Shown here piece after piece: positions 55,231 to 64,000 of a stretch of 64,000 nt of DNA. This DNA comes from Tetrapyrgos nigripes (lineage: Eukaryota; Basidiomycota; Agaricomycetes; Agaricales; Campanellaceae). Positions within the stretch are counted from its first letter, which is position 1. Each line of letters begins with the position of its first letter. Both the position numbers and the translations under genes were made by a program. The stretch is from NCBI GenBank assembly GCA_013368315.1, contig JAACJM010000138.1, forward strand, positions 62,001-126,000, in the 5' to 3' direction. The notes under the pieces are model-generated. The model saw only the letters and a program-made list of their open reading frames with translations, did not search any database and was not told where the DNA came from.

Positions 55231-56931
55231 ATGCATCCTCTGCTCCAGATCGTAGAGCTCCACCTCATTTTCGGACACTTAGATAAAAAGGACCAAATGG
55301 TTTGCGCCCAAGTTTGCAAAAAACTGGTCCGAAGTTGCACTGGACGTTTTGTGGCATACGGTCGATAACTTGCCCGCTTTTGCGAATCTGCTTGCGCCGG
55401 TGAAGAGAAATGTGAATGAGAATGATGAAAGTGCACCTGTCTCATACGTGCGTAATGTTTTCTCTCCATATCGTCTCGCTTGCTTAATCAAACTCCTGCA
55501 GATATTCGAAAGCCCCGGTCCAACGACTCAAGGCTGGGCGCGTTTTGAAACGAAATACTGCAGTCGCGTACGCGCTCTGCGTCTCGACAACGATAACAAC
55601 CAGGCAAAAAAGCCATGCAGAGACGTGTCGTCTCTGCTGCAAACAATTCAACGTTTCCGCTTCGCATCACCTCTCCTTCCGAAACTGCACACTTTCGGTT
55701 GGAATGGTGAAATCTTGAAATTCGTCGAGAGTATAATGTTCATGCATGAAGGCGTAAAAGTCTGTTGCATTAGATATGCAAATGAAGACTTGGATCTTCG
55801 CGATATCGAGCAGTTGTTTGAAGCCATCTACACTCGCATGCCCGCTCTGACCTCGATAAAAATCACTCTTTTCCCTTCACAGCCCATCGTCGCGCCACTC
55901 TCGTCACTCTTGGAGCATCTCGCCCACCTTACCGATATCGTCATGCCTGCTTTCACGGACATATCCAAGATTTTATCATTTCTCGCTACTTCGAGCAGAC
56001 TTCGTAGACTCAAACTCCGCTATCATTTCGGCAAAGGGGATCTAGCTGTAACTCTTACAGGAAACCCTATAGAGGGAAGATCGTTTACCGCACTCGAGAG
56101 TCTATGGATGTATTGTATCCGCTATCAGGCACTCCTTCCTTTTCTCCGTTGTCATACTCTGGCAAACCTTCACTCCCTCTCCTTATCCTCCATCAATCTT
56201 GAAGAACCAGAGGGTGTTCGCGATCTTTTCCATACCATTCCCACCTTCGCACCGAACCTTGTTGATCTCAAGGTCACGTATTCTTGTCTAAGTGATATCG
56301 AAGACGACTTGGAGATGATCCTCTGCTTGACGACATTGTCAGTTTTACTGACTTTCGAGCTGTCCTGGCCTGTCGCAAAATTACCCACTTTGTACTCAAT
56401 CATCCTTATCCAGTCAACGTCACTGATTCCGACTTGGAGGAGATTGCGTCTGCATGGACTTATTTGCAATTCATAGATATTTCCGTTCGCCCTCTGGTTT
56501 CTTCCCTGACCTCACCCGCCATAAAACCCACTATTCGAGGCATTCACACGTTGGCTCGTTGTTGTCCTGATCTCCAAGTCGCGAATCTCCTTCTGGATAC
56601 TACTACCACTGTTCTTACCGCCGACTCTGACTCGGAAAGGGCCCCACCTTGCTCTGCGACGAACCTGAGGAAGGTGCAAGTTGGGAACTCTCTCATGCAA
56701 CGTGAGCAAGTATATCCCTTTGCAAGGGCTCTGGTCCAGTTCTGCTCGCCTAGGTTTGAGCTGTTGGATTGGGTGGGTGACAATCCGAGTGAGTCGTGTT
56801 GGCACATGGTTGACAGTGCGCTTCCTCTATGGTTAGGATTGTATGCAAAAGAACGAGAGATGAAAGCGAGGATTTTGGCTCTTGAGCGAGAAAACGAGCT
56901 GTTTAAGGCCAATAGCCTGGAGAGTAGTTGA
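55231..56931 (+). pseudogene. F-box/LRR-type protein, two frameshifts
   Basis: Starts MHPLLQIVELHLIFGHLDKK (one Leu codon fewer than the intact paralogue). In the F-box, TGCAAAAAACTGG has one extra A compared with 57653-59373 and shifts the frame near 55323. The body resumes as WHTVDNLPAFANLLAPVKRN, an intron, GWARFETKYCSRVRALRLDN, FMHEGVKVCCIRYAN and DIEDDLE. One A is then missing near 56311 (GACTTGGAGATGATC against GACTTAGAAGATGATC). The C-terminus continues in the next frame (EEIASAWTYLQFIDISVRPL to LERENELFKANSLESS, stop 56931). Apart from these two single-base indels it is close to the intact gene. F-box proteins act as SCF ubiquitin-ligase adaptors; targets here are unknown. Confidence 0.82.
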
Positions 56932-57240
56932 AGGAGATATGGCTTTATCGGGAGGTGGATGGGGTGTTCTTGGCAAGATGATGGACTCAGCTTGGTCAAC
57001 GATTTGTCTACCTAGTGTACTACATATCATCTGTATTTTGAAGCTTAACACGGTCATCAAACATAAATTCTGAAGTCTCGTATCTCGTTTTACTGTGTTT
57101 TTTGTAACTTCCCCAACTCCACTGGATTAATAAAAAAGGCTGGGTTTCATTGACTGGTAACGCGTTTTTTGCTAGCGCCGGCTCGCATGTTCTACTTTGG
57201 TACGCATAGACGCGTACATCTGAACTGGATATGCTATTGT

Positions 57241-57345
57241 AAGTAGTGTGGATTTTGATGATCTAATTAGCTTTTGCGGAGCGGTGTAAGAAATCTCTCT
57301 CTCTCTCTCTCTGCCCCATAATCCAGGTTCGAGTCATGTTTAGAC
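57241..57345 (+). pseudogene. Broken tRNA-Gln copy
   Basis: Contains ATTTTGATGATCTAATT (anticodon loop and intron of the tRNA at 54421) and, after a ~45-bp insertion holding a CT microsatellite, CCCCATAATCCAGGTTCGAGT and TTTAGACC. The 5' acceptor and most of the D-arm are missing and the T-stem is mispaired (CCAGG against CATGT), so no functional tRNA is expected. Confidence 0.8.
57297..57319. repeat. CT microsatellite inside the tRNA copy
   Basis: About 11 consecutive CT units, part of the insertion that splits the tRNA-Gln copy. Confidence 0.85.
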
Positions 57346-57652
57346 CTTAGTATTGACGGGATGTACACTTTTCCCTGGGTTATAGCTTTTTATCCACTTT
57401 TGACCCTCGGAACTTGACGAGTAGTAACGCCACTGCCAGAGTTGTCGCGTCAACTGGTCACGTGGGTTGGTCCTCCTTTCGCCGCCCAAACCCGGCCTCA
57501 CATAATGCGTCCGCCAACATCTGGTACCATCTACATTGCAGGAAGCTCCTGCTAACCTCAAGCTTAGTGTCCATTTCATCAGGTATTTCGCGTTCCTAAT
57601 CTTTCCCACCCAACTTTTTGACCTTTACTCGCTAGTTGCAAGAATCCACGAC

Positions 57653-59373
57653 ATGCATCCTTTGCTCCAGATCATAGAGCTGCTCCACCTCATTTTCGGA
57701 CATTTAGATAAAGAGGACCAAGCGGTTTGCGCCCAAGTCTGCAAAAACTGGTCCGAAATCGCGCTGGACATTTTGTGGCATACGGTGGACAACTTGCCTG
57801 CTTTTGCGAACTTGCTTGCGCCCGTGAAGAGGGATGTGGATGAGAATAATGAAAAGGCACCCGTCTCATACGTGGGTAATGTTCTCTTCTCATATTGGCT
57901 CTGCCGTTCATTCAAGCTTTTCTTCAGAGTTTTGAACCTCCCGGTCCGACTGCAAAAAGCTGGGCTCGGTTTGAAGCGAAATATTGCAGCCGTGTCCGAG
58001 TTCTTGGTCTAGACGTAGATGCTGAGCAGAAGGACAATAAAGACGAGGAGGATGAGGTGCATGAAGATGTGTCCCCTCTACTACAAACAATTCAACGTTT
58101 CCGCTTCGCATCACCTCTCCTTCCGAAACTGCACACTTTCGGCTGGAATAGTCAAATCTCGAAATTCGTCGAGAGTATCATGTTCATGCATGAAGGCGTA
58201 AAAGTCTGTTGCATTGAGCATGAAAATGACGACTTGGATCTTCGTGATATCGAACACTTGTTTGAAGTCATCTACACTCGCATGCCCGCTCTGACCTCGA
58301 TAAAAATCGGTCTTTTCCCTTCACAGTCCATCGTCGTTCCACTCTTGTCACTCTTGGAACACCTCACCCACCTCACCGATATCACCATGCCTGCTTTCAC
58401 AGACGTATCCAAGCTTTTATCACTTCTCGGTAATTCGAAAAGACTTCGTAGACTCAAACTCTGCTATTATTTCAGCAAAGATGATCTAGCTGTAACTCTT
58501 ACAGGAAACCCTTACGAGGGAAGATCGTTCGCAGCACTCGAGAGTCTATGGATGTATTGTATCCGCTATCAGTCACTCCTTCCTTTTGGCCGTTGTCGTT
58601 CTCTGGCAAACCTTCACTCCCTCTCCTTATTCTCCATCAATCTTGAAAAACCAGAGGGTGTTCGCGATCTTTTCCATACCATTCCCACCTTCGCACCGAA
58701 CCTTGTTGATCTCAAGGTCATGTATTCTTGTCGTAGCGATATCGAAGACGACTTAGAAGATGATCCTCTGCTTGACGACATTGTCAGTTTTACTGACTTT
58801 CGAGCTGTCCTGGCCTGTCGCAAAATTACCCGCTTTGTACTCAATCATCCTTATCCAGTCAACGTCACTGATTCCGACTTGGAGGAGATTGCATCTGCAT
58901 GGTCTCATTTGCGATTCATAGAGATTTCCGTTGATCCTGCGGTTCCTTCCCTGACCTCACGCACCAGGAAACCCACTATTCGAGGTGTTTACATGTTGGC
59001 CCGTTGTTGCCCTAATCTCCAAGTTGCGCGACTCCTCCTGGACACTACTACCACTGTTCTTACCGCTGAACCCGACTCGAAACTGGCCACACTTTGCTGT
59101 GCGACATACCTGCGCAACTTGCATGTTGGGAACTCTCTCATGCAGCGTGAGCAAGTATACCCCTTTGCAATGGCTCTGGCCCAGGTCTGCTCGCCTTGGT
59201 TCGAGTTGTTGGATTGGGTGGGTGACAATCCGAGTGAGTCGTGGTGGCACATGGTTGACAGTATGCTTCCTCTATGCATAGGAACGTATGCAAAAGAACG
59301 AGAGATGAAAGCGAGGATTTTGGCTCTTGAGCGAGAAAATGAGGTGTTGAAGGCAAACAGGGAGAGTAGTTGA
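57653..59373 (+). CDS. F-box/LRR-type protein, intact member
   Basis: Two exons, 57653-57871 and 57928-59373, total 1665 nt (554 aa), phase 0 junction. The F-box is at residues ~3-45: LLQIIELLHLIFGHLDKEDQ, then VCAQVCKNWSEIALDILWHT. A leucine-rich body of ~450 residues follows with the markers DNLPAFANLLAPVKRD, ARFEAKYCSRVRVLGLD, FMHEGVKVCCIEHEND, MPALTSIKIGLFPSQS, NVTDSDLEEIASAWSHLRFI and RCCPNLQVARLLLDTTTT. The C-terminus is a coiled-coil tail, KEREMKARILALERENEVLK. F-box proteins of this type recruit substrates to SCF (Skp1-cullin) ubiquitin ligases. This is the only cluster member in the window with no lesion. The start is supported by ACGACATGCATCC, shared with paralogues. Confidence 0.88.
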
Positions 59374-59913
59374 AGGAGATCTAGGCTTTATCTGGAGGTG
59401 GATGGGGTGTTCTTTGCAAGATGATGTCAGATGAACTCACTTGGTCACCGATTTGTCTACCTAGTGCCCTACATATGATCTGTATTTGAAGCTTTATTCA
59501 ATAAACATTAACTCGTATCTCGTTTTATAGGTTTCATTGACTGGTAAAGTGCATTCAGCGGGGTTTTTTGCTAGTGCCGGCACGTATGTTCTATGTACTT
59601 TGGTGTCCATAGACGCGTATCTGACTGGATATGCTGTCACGGAGACGAAAGGCGGCCAACAATTGCGCTTCGAGTCACGAGACTCGGGTTGCTTTCCTTC
59701 TGCCGCCCATCCCAGATCCATCCATACCGTCTACAACCACCTATTCCAGGCTGTCGGACCCTTCAAAACACTTCGAAACATCTACTAGCTCCAAGTCAAG
59801 GTTCCCCTTCTCTTCAGGTGCCTCGTGATCGGGATTTTTCCAAGAAGCACACTCCAAGTTGACTTCCGAGTCTTGACCTTCGTTCTCTAGTACTAGCTGC
59901 AGCACTCTACAGC

Positions 59914-61657
59914 ATGCTCCAGGTTGCAGAGCTCCTTCACATCATCTTCAGACACTTATCAAGAGAGGACCAAGTCAACTGTGCACAAGTCTGCAAAAAT
60001 TGGTCTGAAGTTGCGCTGGACGTTTTGTGGCATACGGTGGACAACTTGCCCGCTTTTGCAAACTTGCTTGCGCCGGTAAAGAGAGACATAGATGAGAACA
60101 ATGAAAAGATATCTGTCTCATACGTGTGTACTGATTTCTCTTCATATTGTCTCACTTGCTTAACCAACTTCTGCAGGTATTTGAAAGCCCGGTCCAACGA
60201 CTAAAGGCTGGTTGCGTTTTGAAATGAAGTACTGCAGCCGTGTGCGAGTGCTTGGCCTACAGGGAAATGCGGAAAAGCAAGACCAAGGGGATAAACCCAA
60301 GGAGGATGTGTCCTCTTTGTTGCAAACGATTCAACAATTCCCCTTCGCACCAGGCCCGTCCCGTCTTCTTCCAAATATGCACACTCTAAGCTGGAATGGT
60401 GGTACGAACAAATTGATGGAGTATAATGTTCATGCACGACGGAGTAAAGGAGTGTTGCATGACATATGCAGACGTCGCCTCTATGGATCTTCCCGATGTC
60501 CTCCGGTTATTTGAGGCCATTCCTACCCGCATGCCCTATCTCACTACAATACGGATCGATTTTTCACCTTTGCAACAACTTGTTGGGCCACTTATATCGC
60601 TTCTTCAACGTCTTCCGCAGCTGACCCAGATTGTAATTCCTGCTTTCTGGGACGTCTCGGGTATCATATCATTTCTTGGAAGCTCGACGACACTTAGGAG
60701 TCTCGAGTTTGTTGCCTAATAATGGCCATGGGTTCCAACCAAAGGTGGCTGTGACCCTGACAGAAAATCCTATAGAAGGGGATATCTTCACCGTCCTTGA
60801 CAACCTACACGCGACCTGCTTGAATTATGGCGCGCTGCTTTCATTTATCCGCTCATACAGTCTCAGAAACCTATCCAAACTCTCTATCACAACGACTTCT
60901 CTCGAGAAACCAACGGATATTCGAGCTGTTTTCGAGGATATCGCCTCCTTCGCGCCAGAGCTCAACGAACTCACAATCTCTCATATCGATCGCAGTGATT
61001 TCGAAGGCGACCTTCAAGATGATCCGCCTCTCGATGACACTGTCAGGTTTGCTGACTTGCGAGCTTTACTGGCATGTCGCAAAATCACCCACTTCGTACT
61101 CGATCATCCTTATCCAGTCAACGTCACTGATTCCGACTTGGAGGAGATTGCGTCTGCGTGGACTCATTTGCGATCCATAGAGATTTCCGTTAACCCTCCG
61201 GTTTCTTCCCTGACTTCACGCACCAAAAAAACCCACTATTCGACGCGTTTATGCGTTGGCCCGTTGTTGTCCTAATCTCCAAGTCGCGAAGCTCCTTCTG
61301 GATACTACCACCACTGTTCTTACCGCCGACTCTGACTCGGAACGGGCACCACCTTGCTCTGTGACGAATCTGCGCTCGTTGCATGTTGGGAACTCTCTCA
61401 TGCAGCGTGAGCATATATATCCCTTTGCAAGGGCTCTGGCCCAGTTCTGCTCGCCTAGGTTCGAGCTATTGGATTGGGTGTATTACAGTCCGAATACGTT
61501 GAAGTGGCACATGGTTGGCGTTGCGCTTCCTGTATACATAGGAATGTATGCAAGAGACCGAGAGACAAAAGCGAAGAGTCTGGCTTTAGAGCAGCGAATT
61601 GACGCATTGGAAGAGGTCACTGCTTTAAAAATGGCCGTTAGTCATAGTGATCGGTAG
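59914..61657 (+). pseudogene. Mosaic F-box/LRR-type pseudogene
   Basis: Starts MLQVAELLHIIFRHLSREDQ with a good F-box (VCKNWSEVALDVLWHT). Lesions: one C missing near 60192 (GAAAGCCCGGTCC) giving an early stop in exon 2; two bases missing near 60419 (GGAGTATAATG against GAGAGTATAATG); a break near 60715-60745; and an expanded A run near 61227 (ACCAAAAAAACCC). Frames between lesions are conserved up to the tail ALEEVTALKMAVSHSDR (stop 61657). The 5' part resembles the 57.6-kb gene, the centre (60420-61010) the minus-strand gene at 49.5-50.1 kb, and the 3' part the 56.5-kb gene. Confidence 0.82.
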
Positions 61658-61962
61658 CAAAATAATAGCGTTGGTGGAGTATCTTAATGGATGCCTATTA
61701 GTACTGGCCACAAGATTATTATTTAGGACAGAAAATTTGAGGTGAAGTTGAAAGGTTTTGTTTGTCGAGTGAACAACACCCGTTTCTCTGATCAAATAAA
61801 ACATCCAGCTCACTTCAAGAATCTGTTACGCATGTGCTCATGTACACCCCGCAGCGTCTAGCTGGTAGCGATCGTCGGTGAAGACGTCAGATTGCACCGC
61901 CATTTTAGAGGCCTAGAGACTATGTAGACTCCACAGCAGTGGAGCGCTCCTGTTGACCACCG

Positions 61963-61971
61963 TATATATAA
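61963..61971 (+). promoter_or_regulatory. TATA box of the DUF6593-like gene
   Basis: TATATATAA about 55 bp upstream of the ATG at 62025, in the short gap after the F-box pseudogene. Confidence 0.6.
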
Positions 61972-62024
61972 GTGAGTCGACGATTTGTTCACTACCCACT
62001 CACACCTTACCTCCAACTCTGCTC

Positions 62025-62796
62025 ATGGAACTATTCCTCTCAGAACGCGACCACGCCAACACCGTCTTTCTTAGTCCAGATGGAAGGGCAGTCTACCATA
62101 CCGACACTCCTGTCAAGCTCTTTTCTGGACGTAGCACCAAAATCTATAAACACAATGCTGGATTTGGCGGAAGGCAAAAGGAAATGGGACTCGTGGAATT
62201 ACATGGATGGGGTAACGATGTTGTAGACGTTGGTGGACGCTCATTCCAACCGTACAGAGCTGGGATATTTTCAACGTGAGTCTCGCCTCTGTTTCCCCTC
62301 AATTTACTTGATTCTACCTGTTTTATCATCGTTGCGTGGATTTCAAAGTCAAGTCGTACTCAACTGACGGTGCGTTTACTTTGGCAGGTCAGAAGAATTT
62401 GTCGCCTCAAACAATTGTCTGTACAAGTGGAAAAACCCAGTCAGGGCAGTTTGTAGTGAGTGCAGCGTTTTGCTTCAGTGTTTCCGACCCAGCTTTTCTC
62501 TACTGCGAGATGTCTGACTGACTGACTCAAATTCTTGCCAGCTTTTGTCAAAACCTGACTCGCAAATGATTGCTTTCTATGATCCTGGCTCTATAGGATT
62601 CTTCTCCAAAGGACATCCGCCCAAGTTGACTATTCTACCGCAAGGCATGCCTATAGCAGACGAAATCGTAACGACGCTCATATATATGGCGGAAAAGAGT
62701 CGTCAAAGGAAGAGAAGAGCGAGAAGAAGAGCGGGAGGAACCATGGGAGGAACGCCGAGTGCTGGTGGAAGTTTGGCAGGATCTTCATCGTTTTGA
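62025..62796 (+). CDS. DUF6593-like protein
   Basis: Exons 62025-62275, 62388-62448, 62542-62796 sum to 567 nt (188 aa). Reads MELFLSERDHANTVFLSPDG, then AVYHTDTPVKLF, then VELHGWGNDVVDVGGRSFQP, the EEFVASNNCLYKWKN strand, MIAFYDPGSIGFFSKGHPPK and DEIVTTLIYMAEKSRQRKRR, ending in a Gly/Ser-rich tail. The order of beta strands and the closing I-V-T-hydrophobic helix match the small basidiomycete-specific DUF6593 family; its function is unknown. The exon 2 donor is taken as GTTTGT at 62449 because the GTGAGT a few bases later breaks the frame. No lesion, although it sits within a decaying F-box cluster. In-frame Met codons upstream (61953) are less likely because they precede the TATA box. Confidence 0.83.
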
Positions 62797-63289
62797 TTGA
62801 CCCTGGGTCTTTTCCCAAATTTTTTGCCGTCTTGACACCCAGCTGCTTGCTTATACGCGACTGGCGGGAGCTTGGATTATCGAGGGGCGAATTCCATAGT
62901 TCCGAGACGTAGCGTGCACCATGACCTCGAGATTTTAGCTGCCGCCGCTTTCTTCTCTTTTCTTTGTGATGTCGCTGGCGGATTTCAGCGGCCAGCCTTT
63001 GACATTACCCATGACTAACCTCTTCCTTCCTGCCACTTCCTCTACCACTTCCTCTTCTACCTTCTCTCACATTCATCTTCGCCCTATTGACAGCACCATG
63101 ATCATATAAGCAAAGAGTGTAAGAATACCCGCAGACATATCTATGTATCTTTTCTACTGTAAGAACCGCGAATTTGCGATAATTGTAATACACGCAATGA
63201 GTCGTTGCTCTTTATTCTTGTAAATGTATATATATGCCCGCCGCTGTCTGCGCGACGCTGGGGGCAGCTGTTCTTTTGTTTGATGAACC
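62797..63289. other. Intergenic region
   Basis: No gene supported. TATATATATGCC near 63228 is TATA-like, but no start codon leads into the F-box remnant that follows. Confidence 0.45.
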
Positions 63290-64000
63290 TATGTCGCTCA
63301 AGCTATCACTACCCGTATGCCATTCCTTACGTCGCTCGACATGGATCTATCTACTACTCAGGAGGACATCGAGCCTATCTCAATGGTTTTAAAGGACCTG
63401 TCCAACCTTGTCGAAGTCAGGATTCCCGCCTTCAAATACATCTCCATTATTGCCCATTCTCAGCCGTTCAGCGAAACTGAAGAAGCTCTCGTTCTCCAAC
63501 TTTGGAACGATTGATCCTGCTGTTACAGAAATACGCGGTCAACCCGGTCGGTGTAGAAAAGCCAGAGACTGTTCGAGATTTGTTCGAGATAGGCTGCTAC
63601 GGCTTATTACATTCTTTTCACTAAATCTCGAGAAGCTAGGAAGGTCGGATACTCTAATGGTGTCCACGTAATAGGCTACAACAGCTCTGAGTCTCTCACA
63701 TTTGATGACTTGAGAGCCGTCTTCAGATTGCGGAATATCACGATTCACTCGTTTCAAATTCCGACATTCATCTTCCTTTGATCTCTCCGACTCCAATATC
63801 CAGGAGATTGCAACGGCGTAGCCTCGACTGAAAGTACCTTTCCTAGGCAACTACCCTGCTTATTTTTTTCGGGTTGATAAAGAGAAACCCACTGTCCGGA
63901 TCTCGTGCAAATCTCGTGGAAGTTGGTCTAGTCATCGACACCTCCGGACTCTCTGCCATGTCTCGCGACCTACCAACGATACTGATCTCAAGAATGCCCC
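63290..64000 (+). pseudogene. F-box/LRR-type remnant running off the window
   Basis: TTRMPFLTSLDMDLSTTQED and MVLKDLSNLVEVRIPAFKYI match the central LRR part of the family. The frame shifts near 63478 (KKLSFSNFGTIDPAVTEIRG in the next frame) and again before about 63600. Near 63900-63970 ANLVEVGLVIDTSGLSAMSR corresponds to the EVGLYMDT region of the fragment at the left edge of the window. The 5' F-box part is absent. The gene continues past 64000. Confidence 0.7.

Noticed and set aside
1..64000. CRISPR array, plasmid origin, prophage or integrated virus
   Set aside because: No evenly spaced identical repeats, no phage or viral replication genes, and spliced fungal genes throughout.

Overview
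The window looks like a nuclear segment of a mushroom-forming basidiomycete, probably Agaricomycetes/Agaricales. Genes are split by many 45-65 bp GT..AG introns. It holds families typical of these fungi (DUF6533-like membrane protein, DUF6593-like protein, HET-domain protein, M35 aspzincin protease, Kre9/Knh1-like GPI protein, a large F-box/LRR-type family), and a tRNA-Gln with a 9-nt intron. Genus is not assignable from the sequence alone.

Layout. 1-5.7 kb is a decayed accessory zone: F-box remnants, a 172-bp TIR element, an intact 11-exon short-chain dehydrogenase, a tandemly triplicated fragment and a broken M35 protease. 6-16.5 kb carries a GPI-anchored protein, a HET-domain protein between two ~470-bp direct repeats, a coiled-coil protein with a conserved C-terminal domain (source of those repeats), and PEX19. 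17.5-24.7 kb is a 3.3-kb segment with a divergent gene pair, duplicated in tandem; both copies are damaged, in different places. 24.9-30.5 kb holds a second TIR element, a truncated TFIIS-like gene and an intact YEATS-domain gene. 31-36.5 kb has two related, frameshifted genes around a DUF6533-like membrane protein. 37.9-48.3 kb has a GH5 endoglycoceramidase-related gene with one frameshift, an OPA3-family gene, an intact M35 protease and an ABC half-transporter. 48.8-64 kb is an F-box cluster with one intact member (57653-59373) and at least four pseudogenes, interleaved with a phosducin-like gene, tRNA-Gln, a broken tRNA-Gln copy and a DUF6593-like gene.

Housekeeping genes (PEX19, OPA3, phosducin-like, YEATS, tRNA) sit between fast-evolving families that duplicate, exchange segments and decay mostly through 1-2 nt indels. 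No CRISPR, plasmid or phage-like system is present. The most notable structures are the F-box/tRNA duplication cluster, the repeat-flanked HET gene and the tandem divergent-pair duplication. Gene models below were assembled by eye from splice signals. Where exon lengths sum to a multiple of three, the entry says so.
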